The notes beneath the pieces were generated by a model that did not search any database, had not been told where the DNA came from, and saw only the letters and a list, made by a program, of their open reading frames with translations. Both the position numbers and the translations under genes were made by a program. Of a stretch of DNA of 64,000 bases, positions 16,815-25,993 are shown one piece after another. Position 1 is the stretch's first letter. The number at the start of each line of letters is the position of its first letter. The stretch comes from Arthrobacter sp. zg-Y1110 (GTDB lineage: Bacteria > Actinomycetota > Actinomycetes > Actinomycetales > Micrococcaceae): positions 992,001-1,056,000 of the forward strand of contig NZ_CP104272.1 of the NCBI RefSeq assembly GCF_025244865.1. The letters are read 5' to 3'.

Positions 16815-19646
16815 ATGCGACAGCTCCCTGCCGAACGTGTTCCAGAACCGCTTGTACGTGAACCGAAGAACGTTAACCGACAGAAAACGGGTCTCAAAGT
16901 GCAGCCTCATGATGATCAGCCGGCCTTTCCCCGTCTTACCGCCGCAGATACGCCGGACGCGGCAGCGGGCACGGACGCCCGACAGCAGGCCCAGCCCGCC
17001 GTCGTCGGCAGGGAACAGGTACTGGAAGAAATACTGCAGAACCTGTCCGGAGGCGCGCAGGGAACCGGATGCCTGCTTGTGGGAGAGGCCGGTATCGGCA
17101 AGACCGCCGTAATGCAGCACGTGCTCCGCAACCTGCAGGAAGACACGTACATCGTGCAGGTCCGCGGCTCGGTATTTGCGGGGCGGACACCGTTTGGCGC
17201 ACTGACGTTCCTGCTCTCGGACCTGGATCCGGAGCTTTCCAGCCATCCGGTGATGATCCTGCGCGGGCTCACGCAGCTGGTGTCGGAACGTTCCGGGGGC
17301 CGGCCGGTGCTCCTGTCCGTGGACAACGCAGAGGAGCTGGACGAGTTTTCCGCCATGGTGCTTACCCAGATGGTGCTTAACCGCAGTGCCGGCATGCTCG
17401 TGGCGTTCCGCGATTTCAGTTCGGCTCCGGCGGAATTTGCCGGCCTTTGGCGGGACGGCATCCTGGAGCGGGTGGATCTTGAGCCGTTGAGCGTACCCGA
17501 AACCGCTGCTTACCTCGGTTCCCTGCTGGGCGGTACGGTCTCGCGGGCAGCAGCAGCCGCAGTCCACGACCACGCCGGAGGGAACCCGCATCTGCTGGCA
17601 CTGGCCCGAACAGACTTCCAGGATGCGGGACGGCTGAAACTGCATAACGGAAGCTGGATCCTTGCCCCGGGTGAAGAAATCCGCGGAGGGCGGGTGGCTG
17701 CAGCTGTCATGGGCAACCTCGCCGACCTGCCGCCCGCCCAGACCAAACTTCTCCAGTTGCTGTCAATGGCGCAGTCGCTCCCGTTGCCCGTGGTCCTTGC
17801 ACGGTTGGACAACGCGGATCTGGACGCGCTGCAGGAAAAGGGAATCGTGACACTCGATGCCCGTCCCGTTGTTGACGTGCTGATCTCCAATCCCGTAGTG
17901 GCACGGTCCGTGCGGGCCAGCCTGACACCGGCGCGGCAGCGGCAGCTCTTCGAGGAACTTGCACCGGCGCTGAACACCGGCCTCGTCCTGGATCCGCTCG
18001 TCCTGGCCCGCTGGCTGAGTGCCATCGGCGAAGAGCCGGCCCTGGAGCTGGTGCTTCGGGCCGCCCGTCTTGCCACCGCCTCGGGGCAGCCGGAGACAGC
18101 TGTCCGGTTGCTTTCGGAGGTCATACACGGTGAGGAAAGCGCCGGGGCCGTCGTCGAACTTGCACGTGCACGCACAGCCCAGGGCGAATACGGGGCAGCA
18201 ATGGGGGTGCTTGCGCGCTTCCGCGGCAGCGATTCGGTTCCGTCCGGCCAGGACCGGATCCGACTGCTGCTCGCTGAGGGCAAGGTGATGTGCATTGAAG
18301 CCACCGGACTGCGCGATCCCCGCTCCGCGGAAGCTCCCGCGGAGCCGGCCCGAATGCGGCATACGGATCTCTTTGAGCAGGCGGAACGGGAGATCGCTGA
18401 CCTCCGTGACGGGAATGGGGGAGATACTGCCGATCTGGTCAGGGAACTTGCTTTGGCCCGTGCCGAATGCCATTCCGCTCATGGCCGGTTCGTGGCCAAC
18501 GCCAGCTACCTGGCTGATCTGGACATCCCCGATGCGGGCTTCCGGATACTGCGTGCCGCCTGGCAGGCCGAGGCGTGGAGCATGACCAACCGCCAGGATG
18601 ACGCCGTCGAGCAGGCGGGGAAGGTGGAGCGGCTGCTCCAAGGAGCGGAGCTTACTGCCGGTAACCGTGCCCGCGTGGTCAGCAGGCTGCTGCATACCTA
18701 TGCGCTCACCGGGGCGTTGCCCGCCTGCGAGCGGTTGCTTGAGCGGTCTGCCGCCGAGGGCATGGAGGGCACGTACGCGGAATTGGCTGAAGGATTGCTG
18801 CATGCCTTCGCCGGCAAGCCGGAACCGGCGCTCGCCGCACTGACCCCCGGGGTCAGCCAGCTGACGGTTAGCGGACCCGCGGCGTTCCTTCCGCTCGCCG
18901 CTGCCGCGGCAGCGTACTGCCACGCTTTGGAGGGGCGCAGCGAGGAAGCGCGCCGGTACCTCCAGGTGCAGCGCTCGGCGGCGGACGGCGGCCCTTGGAC
19001 GGTTCGCCGCGGTGCCCGGCACTTCGCGGCCCTGACCGAAGCAGCGCTTGGATCGGAGACCGGCAGTTCTCGTTTTTCCTCGCTCGCGGCCCAGGACCAC
19101 CGGCGGGGGGCCTACGCCTATGAACTGTTGGCCCGGTTCACCGCCATGCGGCTGGGCGATGAGGAAAGCCTGGATGACGTCCTCTCGGTGGCGGCCAACC
19201 AGGAAGGGGACTTCGCCTCATTGTGCGAGCTTTATGCCAAGGGGCTGGGCAACGGGGACGCCCAGGTGCTGCTGCGGGCGTCTGAGGTGGCCGCCGGGGT
19301 CGGGCATGTGCTGCTGGCCCGGGAAATCTCGGAACATGCCTTGAGCATTGCCTCCGGAGCCGGGGACCGCGCCACCGTCCGGTTTATCCACCGCAGCCGC
19401 CGGGTGGCAGCTCCCGATTCTCCGACCGAAGCCGCGGACGAATTCCTTGGAGCACTCACCGCCAGGGAACGCTCCATTGCCCGGAAGGCCGTGGCGGGCA
19501 CCAGCAACAAAAAGATCGCAGAGGAACTGGGCATCTCGGTCCGGACGGTCGAAGGACATCTCTATCAGGTGTACTCCAAACTCCATGTGGGAAGCCGGCG
19601 GGAACTGGCCCGAACTATTGCCGAGCAATCAGGGGCGAAGAAATGA
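16815..19646 (+). CDS. large STAND/LuxR-family transcriptional regulator 4
   Basis: Up to 943 residues. P-loop GEAGIGKTAV near residue 93, Walker B VLLSVDNAEELD near 165, long helical middle, and C-terminal HTH LTARERSIARKAVAGTSNKK with LGISVRTVEGHLYQVYSKLH. ATG 16815 has no strong Shine-Dalgarno; GTG 16899 is an alternative, and the bases between are AT-richer than the gene body and may be untranslated. Its stop overlaps the ATG of regulator 5 by four bases (ATGA), so 4 and 5 are translationally coupled. Confidence 0.84.
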   Translation: MRQLPAERVPEPLVREPKNVNRQKTGLKVQPHDDQPAFPRLTAADTPDAAAGTDARQQAQPAVVGREQVLEEILQNLSGGAQGTGCLLVGEAGIGKTAVMQHVLRNLQEDTYIVQVRGSVFAGRTPFGALTFLLSDLDPELSSHPVMILRGLTQLVSERSGGRPVLLSVDNAEELDEFSAMVLTQMVLNRSAGMLVAFRDFSSAPAEFAGLWRDGILERVDLEPLSVPETAAYLGSLLGGTVSRAAAAAVHDHAGGNPHLLALARTDFQDAGRLKLHNGSWILAPGEEIRGGRVAAAVMGNLADLPPAQTKLLQLLSMAQSLPLPVVLARLDNADLDALQEKGIVTLDARPVVDVLISNPVVARSVRASLTPARQRQLFEELAPALNTGLVLDPLVLARWLSAIGEEPALELVLRAARLATASGQPETAVRLLSEVIHGEESAGAVVELARARTAQGEYGAAMGVLARFRGSDSVPSGQDRIRLLLAEGKVMCIEATGLRDPRSAEAPAEPARMRHTDLFEQAEREIADLRDGNGGDTADLVRELALARAECHSAHGRFVANASYLADLDIPDAGFRILRAAWQAEAWSMTNRQDDAVEQAGKVERLLQGAELTAGNRARVVSRLLHTYALTGALPACERLLERSAAEGMEGTYAELAEGLLHAFAGKPEPALAALTPGVSQLTVSGPAAFLPLAAAAAAYCHALEGRSEEARRYLQVQRSAADGGPWTVRRGARHFAALTEAALGSETGSSRFSSLAAQDHRRGAYAYELLARFTAMRLGDEESLDDVLSVAANQEGDFASLCELYAKGLGNGDAQVLLRASEVAAGVGHVLLAREISEHALSIASGAGDRATVRFIHRSRRVAAPDSPTEAADEFLGALTARERSIARKAVAGTSNKKIAEELGISVRTVEGHLYQVYSKLHVGSRRELARTIAEQSGAKK

Positions 19647-22390
19647 CGCACTGGGGACAGGGCCGCCGATTGTTCGGCCGCGAACGTGAACTTGCAGAGG
19701 TGACGAACAGGCTCCTGGACCCGGGGCTGCGCGGCGTCGTCCTGCTGGGAGCCGAGGGGATCGGCAAGTCCTCCCTCGCCGAACTGGCGGCTGAGCGCCT
19801 CAGCTCCATCATGGTTCCGTATTATGTCTGCGGGTCCCCGGTGTTGTCCCGGATGCAGTACGGCATCCTGTCCACGTATCTGGGTTCCGCCACGGCTGCA
19901 GAAATGGAGTCCCCGCTCGCGGTCCTGCGGACGGTGCGGGCGCATTTCCAGCGGCTGACGGAAACCAGCGGCATGCAGACCCTGCTGGTGGTGGATAACG
20001 CCCAGCACATAGACGAGGCCAGCGCGCACCTGCTGACCCAGCTGGCCATGTCCGGAGAACTACGTCTGATGGTCATTTCCCGCGCCCGGGCACCGCGGAT
20101 CCATGAGCTGCTCTCACTGGCCCGGGACGGTCTGCTGGCCCGGATAGACCTGGGGCCGCTGTCCCGGCACGCCGTTCACGAGTTCTGCGTCAGCGTCCTC
20201 GGAGGCCCCGTGCTCCAGGCCTCGAGCACGCTGTTGAGCCGGATGTCCGGCGGCAACCCGCTTTACGTGAAGGAATTGTTGACCCGGGCCCAGCGGCAGC
20301 AGCGGCTTCTGGAAGTGAACGGTGCCTGGTATCTGGGGAAAGAGCCCGACAGCCTCGACACCTCGCTGGTGGATCTGGTCAAGGGCATGCTGGCTTCGCG
20401 CAGCCCCGCAGAACGCAATGTCCTGGAGACGGTGGCGCTCGCCGAACGGTTGCCGCGGTCCGTTGTGTCGGCGGTGTCCGACGACGAGGCCGTCCGCTCG
20501 CTCTTGATCGACGGGATCCTCGAAATCCTGCCGGACCGGGATGAATCCGTGCATCTGGTGCAGCCGCTGCACGAGCAGATCATCCGCAGCCTCGTTCCGG
20601 CCGCCCGCAGCGCCGAAATCCGTGCCCGGGTCCTGGGCCGCTACGAGCCCGGATCGCTGCTGGATACGGTGCAACCGGCCCGCCTGGACACCCTGCTGAG
20701 GTACACGGAGTGGGCACTCGACTGCGGCGAACGGCTTTCCGCCGAGGAGTTGCTGGCGGCGGCGCGTGCAGCAAACGGAATGTGGGACGCAGCACGCGGC
20801 CAGCGTTTCGCTGCCGCCGTCCACCTGCCTGCGTTCCGGAAGGCCGCAGAAGTGGAGCTTGCCATTTCGTCTGCCAAACAGGGCAGCTACGGACGTGCCC
20901 GGACCCATTTGGAAGCACTCAAGACGGGTGCGGGCGATACCTGGGATCAGCGGAGCCTGCAGCGAGCTGCCTTCACAAGTGCGCTGATGCTCCGCCAGAG
21001 CAACGCGGACGCCGAGGAATTGAATGCCCTGGCGCAGCGATGGACCGAGGTGGCCACCGTCATGGCCGCAAGGGAGATGGCGTCCGCCGGAACGCCGCCC
21101 GGAGTGTCCGCCGGGGCTGGAGTGCTCGCGGCCGCGGCACTGGTGCTCAACGGGGACTACGCCGAAGCCCGCACCCGGCTGGCCGCCCTCGCCGGCGACG
21201 GGGAAGAACCGCAGTCCGCCGACGACGTCGAGCGGGCCTTGATCATCCACGGGCTCTATGCGGAAGTGCTGGGGGCGTGCGGCGAGGTGGGACCGGCACT
21301 GAAACAGGCGCAGGCCGCCGCGAACCTCCTCGCAGGCAGTGCCGGCCGGTTCCGCTGCTATTCCGGGTTCGTTTTTGTGCGCCATGCCCTCGCCCTGCTC
21401 CACGGCGGCCGGTTTGCCCAGCTGGAACAGCTGATCGCCAAGATGCACACCGGACCCCAGCCTCTGCTGACCGTGCTGGGAGGAACATTGGGCGTGTTTG
21501 AGGCCGCCCTCGAAATCCACCGGGGGAGATTGCACGAAGGACTGCAGAGGCTGCGCCCTGCCGTGGAAGCGCTGCGCGACAAGGACCCCGAGCTGATGCT
21601 TCCCTACGCCCTCGGCTTGGCCTGCTACGCCTCGACGGTGGTCGGAGATGGAACTCCTGCTGCCGGGCTGGACACTCAGGTGTCCGCCGCGGGCTACCCG
21701 GGTCCCCGGCATTTGTGGCTTACCGCCCAGGCTTATGCGGCGGCTGCTGAGGCCTCCCAGTCCACCGAGGGCCCCACTTCCGGCAGGCTGGCGGTGCTGG
21801 CGGCCGAGGCCCGGGCGGCCGGGCTGCGCAGCAGCGAAAAGGACATCCTGGAACTGTGCCTTGCCGTGGGGGACCTGACCCAGGTTGGACGGCTGGCCGA
21901 GCTGACGGCGGATTTCGAGGGTGCAGAGGCCCAGGCCCTGCACGCCTATGCCGCGGCGGTCGCCTCCGGCAATCCGGACCGCATGGTTGCCGCCGCCGAG
22001 GACGCGATCGGAGCACAAAAGTACCTGGTGGCCGTGGAGAGCATCGGCCATGCGATCCGCTTCTACGGAAACCACGGAAACCTGCGCCGGCAGCGCGCCC
22101 TTATCCAGCAGCTGCGGCGGCGACGGGAGGAACTGGCGGGAGTAACCGTCTCCTACCTGAGTCCGTCTCTGCACCTGGTCCGGCTCACCCGACGGGAACA
22201 CGAGATTGTGGCACTGCTGCTGTCCGGGGCAACTACCAAGGACATTGCCGGCCACTTCACGCTGTCCCAGCGGACCGTGGAGGGGCATGTGTACCGGATT
22301 TACGTCAAGCTGGGGATCAGCCGGCGGGCGGATCTGGAATCTGCCTACCGCGCCCTGGAACCGGGCCACCGAACTGCGCCTCTGCTGTAA
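19643..22390 (+). CDS. large STAND/LuxR-family transcriptional regulator 5
   Basis: 915 residues. It opens with the Arg-finger-like start RRLFGREREL, then P-loop GAEGIGKSSL near residue 36 and Walker B LLVVDNAQHID near 114. The middle is a long helical repeat region. The C-terminal LuxR HTH is LTRREHEIVALLLSGATTKD with LSQRTVEGHVYRIYVKLGIS. It starts within the stop of regulator 4. Last of the tandem set; a 215-base spacer separates it from the sugar-transferase gene, so it could act on the polysaccharide locus, but this is inference from position. Confidence 0.87.
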   Translation: MTHWGQGRRLFGRERELAEVTNRLLDPGLRGVVLLGAEGIGKSSLAELAAERLSSIMVPYYVCGSPVLSRMQYGILSTYLGSATAAEMESPLAVLRTVRAHFQRLTETSGMQTLLVVDNAQHIDEASAHLLTQLAMSGELRLMVISRARAPRIHELLSLARDGLLARIDLGPLSRHAVHEFCVSVLGGPVLQASSTLLSRMSGGNPLYVKELLTRAQRQQRLLEVNGAWYLGKEPDSLDTSLVDLVKGMLASRSPAERNVLETVALAERLPRSVVSAVSDDEAVRSLLIDGILEILPDRDESVHLVQPLHEQIIRSLVPAARSAEIRARVLGRYEPGSLLDTVQPARLDTLLRYTEWALDCGERLSAEELLAAARAANGMWDAARGQRFAAAVHLPAFRKAAEVELAISSAKQGSYGRARTHLEALKTGAGDTWDQRSLQRAAFTSALMLRQSNADAEELNALAQRWTEVATVMAAREMASAGTPPGVSAGAGVLAAAALVLNGDYAEARTRLAALAGDGEEPQSADDVERALIIHGLYAEVLGACGEVGPALKQAQAAANLLAGSAGRFRCYSGFVFVRHALALLHGGRFAQLEQLIAKMHTGPQPLLTVLGGTLGVFEAALEIHRGRLHEGLQRLRPAVEALRDKDPELMLPYALGLACYASTVVGDGTPAAGLDTQVSAAGYPGPRHLWLTAQAYAAAAEASQSTEGPTSGRLAVLAAEARAAGLRSSEKDILELCLAVGDLTQVGRLAELTADFEGAEAQALHAYAAAVASGNPDRMVAAAEDAIGAQKYLVAVESIGHAIRFYGNHGNLRRQRALIQQLRRRREELAGVTVSYLSPSLHLVRLTRREHEIVALLLSGATTKDIAGHFTLSQRTVEGHVYRIYVKLGISRRADLESAYRALEPGHRTAPLL

Positions 22391-22605
22391 TCGACCGTCC
22401 GGAAAGCCGCTCTCGGAGCGTGCCGGAATACGTACACGTACAGGTACCGCGTATAAGGCAGGTACCGCCGCTTTCCAGGGCGAGTTCCGCCCGCTCAGTT
22501 GAGTATCCGTTACGCGTGTCCGCCATGCATTGCCGCTCCTAAGTTGATGTCAGCTGAGTAGACGTTGGAACGGAAAAGGGACGACGGTCTCGTTATGGGG
22601 GGAAA
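22391..22605. promoter_or_regulatory. spacer before the polysaccharide locus
   Basis: No gene. It contains clustered TAC/GTA-rich alternating motifs (TACGTACACGTACAGGTACC, 22429-22448) suggestive of operator half-sites, and a G-run at 22597-22602 that serves as ribosome binding site for the gene at 22606. A promoter is expected here but no confident -35/-10 pair was found. Confidence 0.35.
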
Positions 22606-24306
22606 ATGGGCACTCGTCTGTTGCCGAAAGAGCTCCGTCGTAAGGCGCCGAACGCTGTGCATGCCGAGGCAAAACACAGGGCAGCCGAACGAACGGTATC
22701 GGAACGCAAGGCGCCCGATCTGGTGCTTTTTTCCGCCACAGGTCCTCAAGGGGCGCTTTCCGACGGCTCCGTCATGGCGCAGGTCCGCGATGCAGCTGGA
22801 TCCGTGCTGCCGGCGCAGCCTTTCGTCTTTCCCAGTTTCACCACGGCCAAGCCGTTCAGCAGGACCGGGCGTACCAGGAGCGCAGCAGTACTTTGGAACC
22901 GCCGTTACGCCCGAATCCTTTCGGTCTGTGACGCACTGATTGTGTTCGCTGCTGTCTTTGGCGGCTATCTCGTGCGGTTCGGGCTGGAGCCCGCCGTATT
23001 GCCGGTCGGCGTGTTCGAGACCAGCTACCTGGTGGTAGCGGCGGTCACGGGCTGCGCCTGGCTGCTGGCCCTGTCTGTCTACCGGACCCGGGATAAACGA
23101 ATAACCGGAATGGGCACCGACGAATACAAGCGGCTGGTGAATGCCACCGTGGCCCTTCTGGGCGGGCTCGCCCTTGCCTCGGTAGCTTTCCAGTTCGACC
23201 TTGCGCGGGGCTATTTCGGCTTCGTGCTCTTCGCCGGCACTGCCGGGTTGGTCTGTAGCCGGTGGTTCCTGCGGCAATGGCTGGCCGGCCAGCGGCAACG
23301 CGGTCGCTACCTCTCGAAAGTGCTGGTTCTGGGCAGGCCGAGGGACGTACGCTACGTGACCCACCAGATCGGGAAGAAGTCACGGGCCGCCTACCAGGTG
23401 GTGGGGGTGGCGCTGACTGGAAAGCCGCGGACCTGGCTGGAAGTGGACGGCACGCGTGTTCCCGTGGTGTCGGATGAGCACTCGGTGGTCGACGCCGTGC
23501 GGCGCGTGGGTGCCGACGCCGTCATTGTCGCGGGTCCCACCAAGGGCGGCAGCAGGTATGTACAGGAGCTTGGCTGGCAGCTGGAGGAATCAGCCACGGA
23601 ACTGATCCTCACCACAGGACTGACCAATGTGGCCGGCCCGCGGATTCACGCCCGCCCGGTGGAGGGACTGCCCCTGATGCACGTCGAGCTCCCGCAGTAC
23701 GCCGGTGCCCGGCATGCCATGAAACGGACCCTGGACATAACCCTCTCCGGGCTGGCCCTGTTGGTGCTGTTGCCGATCTTCCTCATCCTGGCCGTGCTGA
23801 TCAAGAAGGACAGTCCCGGTCCCGTCATCTTCCGCCAGGAACGCGTAGGGCGGGGCGGCCGGAAGTTCCTCATGTACAAATTCCGGTCAATGGTGGAAAC
23901 CGCCGAAGACGATCTTGCCGGACTGCTGGACCGTAATGACGGAGACGGCGTGCTCTTTAAAATGCAGCACGACCCGAGGGTCACCGAGGTGGGTCGATGG
24001 ATGCGCAAGTACTCCCTCGATGAGCTGCCCCAGTTCTGGAACGTATTCATGGGACACATGTCCCTGGTCGGCCCGCGGCCCCCGCTGCCCCGCGAAGTGG
24101 CCCGGTACGGCAACCGGGTGCACCGCCGCCTCTACATCAAGCCCGGCCTCACCGGTATGTGGCAGATCAACGGGCGGTCGGAACTGAACTGGAAAGACGG
24201 CGTCCGGCTGGATCTGTACTACGTCGAAAACTGGTCGCTTGCCGGCGACCTCATCATTCTCTGGCGGACGGTGCAGATGCTCCGCCGGCCAGTGGGCGCC
24301 TACTAG
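22606..24306 (+). CDS. polyprenyl-phosphate sugar-1-phosphate transferase (exopolysaccharide initiation)
   Basis: Starts polysaccharide repeat units by moving a sugar-1-phosphate to undecaprenyl phosphate at the inner face of the membrane (WbaP/CpsE type). After a polar head of about 100 residues come four predicted membrane segments (about 103-215), a nucleotide-binding-like domain with VLVLGRPRDVRYV, then a fifth membrane helix and the catalytic bacterial sugar-transferase domain from about 372: MKRTLDITLSGLA, PVIFRQERVGRGGRKF, YKFRSM and GPRPPLPREV. Its 566 residues are normal for the long form. ATG 22606 follows GGGGGGAAA. First gene of the exopolysaccharide locus. Confidence 0.93.
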   Translation: MGTRLLPKELRRKAPNAVHAEAKHRAAERTVSERKAPDLVLFSATGPQGALSDGSVMAQVRDAAGSVLPAQPFVFPSFTTAKPFSRTGRTRSAAVLWNRRYARILSVCDALIVFAAVFGGYLVRFGLEPAVLPVGVFETSYLVVAAVTGCAWLLALSVYRTRDKRITGMGTDEYKRLVNATVALLGGLALASVAFQFDLARGYFGFVLFAGTAGLVCSRWFLRQWLAGQRQRGRYLSKVLVLGRPRDVRYVTHQIGKKSRAAYQVVGVALTGKPRTWLEVDGTRVPVVSDEHSVVDAVRRVGADAVIVAGPTKGGSRYVQELGWQLEESATELILTTGLTNVAGPRIHARPVEGLPLMHVELPQYAGARHAMKRTLDITLSGLALLVLLPIFLILAVLIKKDSPGPVIFRQERVGRGGRKFLMYKFRSMVETAEDDLAGLLDRNDGDGVLFKMQHDPRVTEVGRWMRKYSLDELPQFWNVFMGHMSLVGPRPPLPREVARYGNRVHRRLYIKPGLTGMWQINGRSELNWKDGVRLDLYYVENWSLAGDLIILWRTVQMLRRPVGAY

Positions 24307-24456
24307 AGCGTTCCCCGCCGGCTTCGGCTGGTCTCCCTAAGCAGAAAGCGGAAACCATGGAATGTTTCGTTACCGGACCCGGCGGATCACGGCTGGTCGT
24401 CTCCTCCCGGGGGGACCGGCCTCGGCAATCCCGGGGGATACGCCGGAGGCCGCACG

Positions 24457-25083
24457 ATGCTGCGGCATAAACCCCGTCCGGAGGGGGAGGACGACGGCGC
24501 CGTCATCGATTTGTCCAAGGCGCCCGGATCCAAGGAATCCTGGGGAAAGCCACTGTATGCGGTGGCTCTGTGGTCCGCGTGTGAACTGGTCTTTGTCACC
24601 AACCCGTGGCAGATCAGTTCCCGTCTGCGGGTCGCTGTGCTGCGGGCCTTCGGGGCAGAGATTGCCGACGGTGTGATCTTCCGTCCGCGCACCCGCGTCA
24701 AGTCACCGTGGAAACTCCACATCGGCCCCCGGTCCTGGATCGGTGAAGGCGTGTGGTTCCACAACCAGGACAACATCTGGATCGGAGCCGACGTCGTCAT
24801 ATCGCAGGAAAGTTTCCTGACCACGGGCAGCCACCGGGTCCGTACCGACATGGGGCTGGTGACCAGCCCCATCCGGATTGACGACGGCGCCTGGGTCACG
24901 TCACGCTGCATGGTGCTGGGGGGAGCCCGAATCGGTAAGTCCGCAGTCATCCAGCCAATGACCGTGGTCAAGGGGGCGGTCGCGCCGGGACAGGTCTTTG
25001 GCAGCGCCGTCGGACCGACCGAGCTGGGGGAACGGTTCCTCCCCGCGTCGGAGAGCAGCAACGTGGATCGGAAATCGTCGTGA
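24457..25083 (+). CDS. WcaF-like hexapeptide-repeat O-acetyltransferase
   Basis: 208-residue left-handed beta-helix acyltransferase of the WcaF/colanic-acid acetyltransferase group: NPWQISSRLRVAVLRAFGA, VWFHNQDNIWIGADVVIS and repeated [LIV]-G-x4 turns such as IGPRSWIGEGV. Likely acetylates a sugar of the exopolysaccharide in the cytoplasm using acetyl-CoA. ATG 24457 follows GGAGG (24444-24448). It is 150 bases after the sugar transferase and convergent with the SGNH gene. The spacer upstream shows no certain gene. Confidence 0.88.
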   Translation: MLRHKPRPEGEDDGAVIDLSKAPGSKESWGKPLYAVALWSACELVFVTNPWQISSRLRVAVLRAFGAEIADGVIFRPRTRVKSPWKLHIGPRSWIGEGVWFHNQDNIWIGADVVISQESFLTTGSHRVRTDMGLVTSPIRIDDGAWVTSRCMVLGGARIGKSAVIQPMTVVKGAVAPGQVFGSAVGPTELGERFLPASESSNVDRKSS

Positions 25084-25103
25084 GGACCGCAGCCGGGTAC
25101 CCG

Positions 25104-25919
25104 CTACGCGGCGCGGACTTCGCGCAGTGCGTCCTCCAGCAGCGGAAAGATCTTCCCCGCCAGGTAGTCATGGCCAACGTCCGTGGGATGGACACCGTCT
25201 TCACTGATCAATCCGGTGTTGTCGCCGGCAAACCAGCCGGCCGCCAGGGCATCAACGTAACGGACGTCTTCCTCGCTGGCGGCCCGAGCCATGGCCTCGT
25301 TGTTGGCCTGGATGAAATCCGGAGCGGTGTCCTGGGGCCAGACGGGTCCGACGGCGACGATGCGGGCCCCCGGCGCACGGTCCCGGACATCCGAGTACAG
25401 CGACTTGGCAGCCGCGTACATGGCATCGTCCGTCTGGAGGCCGTCATTCCTGCTGCCGAAAACCAGGACGACATCCGTATCCTCCCTCAGCCGGAGAGTG
25501 GCGATCTCCCGGAAGGCCAGACCCTCGTTGCCGCGGGCTATGTAGCCGGACCCTGGCTGCGCCATGACGTTCAGTTCGACGGTATCGCCGCGGTCCGTGA
25601 ACCGGGTGCCGACCAGCCGGGTCCAGTTTGCCGCGCCGCGGCCGCCTTCCACGGAACCCGCCGTGTAGGAATCGCCCAGGACATCGATTTTCACCACGGA
25701 ATCTGCGAAAACCTCGCCAGTGCCGGGGCTTCCGGGCGTGGACGTCGAGGACGGACGCGGGGAAAGAGTCCGGCTGGTGGTCCCCGGGGCCTGGGAAAGT
25801 GCGTACGCCGAAACCAGTCCGGCAGTCACGGCAAGGACCAGGAACCAGACGAACTTCCGGCCCTGCCGTCTCCTCCGGGAACGGCGCTTGGATATGTGGC
25901 GTCCATGTCGAGTAGGCAT
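25104..25919 (-). CDS. membrane-anchored SGNH/GDSL hydrolase
   Basis: 271 residues. A very basic N-terminus is followed by one membrane segment (FVWFLVLAVTAGLVSAYAL, about 24-42), then a Ser/Thr/Pro-rich linker, then an SGNH hydrolase domain: block I VLGDSYTAG with nucleophile Ser, an Asn block FGSRND, and block V DGVHPTDVGHDYLA with the Asp-x-x-His pair. So the catalytic domain is outside the cell and probably removes acetyl or acyl groups from surface polysaccharide. It is divergent from the operon at 26467, with an AT-rich spacer between. Substrate unknown. Confidence 0.88.
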   Translation of the reverse strand: MPTRHGRHISKRRSRRRRQGRKFVWFLVLAVTAGLVSAYALSQAPGTTSRTLSPRPSSTSTPGSPGTGEVFADSVVKIDVLGDSYTAGSVEGGRGAANWTRLVGTRFTDRGDTVELNVMAQPGSGYIARGNEGLAFREIATLRLREDTDVVLVFGSRNDGLQTDDAMYAAAKSLYSDVRDRAPGARIVAVGPVWPQDTAPDFIQANNEAMARAASEEDVRYVDALAAGWFAGDNTGLISEDGVHPTDVGHDYLAGKIFPLLEDALREVRAA

Positions 25920-25949
25920 TCCTGAATCGTAATCGAATAGTCCCGGAAA

Positions 25950-25978
25950 TTGATACTAACTCGGTCCATAAATACTTA
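25950..25978 (+). promoter_or_regulatory. candidate sigma-70 promoter for the glycosyltransferase-Wzy-Wzx operon
   Basis: TTGATA (25950-25955), 17-base spacer, TACTTA (25973-25978) in the most AT-rich stretch of this part of the window. It points toward the operon at 26467. Expected transcript start is about 25985, which would give a leader of about 480 bases before the glycosyltransferase start. Confidence 0.5.
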
Positions 25979-25993
25979 ATCCAGGGGGAGTAC

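Noticed and set aside
20114..22369. 751-codon minus-strand frame opposite regulator 5
   Set aside because: Gln/Gly/His/Arg-rich composition typical of the complement of GC-rich coding DNA; the + strand gene has clear P-loop and HTH motifs.
24357..24470. Possible 37-codon leader peptide between the sugar transferase and the acetyltransferase
   Set aside because: No Shine-Dalgarno of note, no conserved feature, and it overlaps the acetyltransferase start in another frame.
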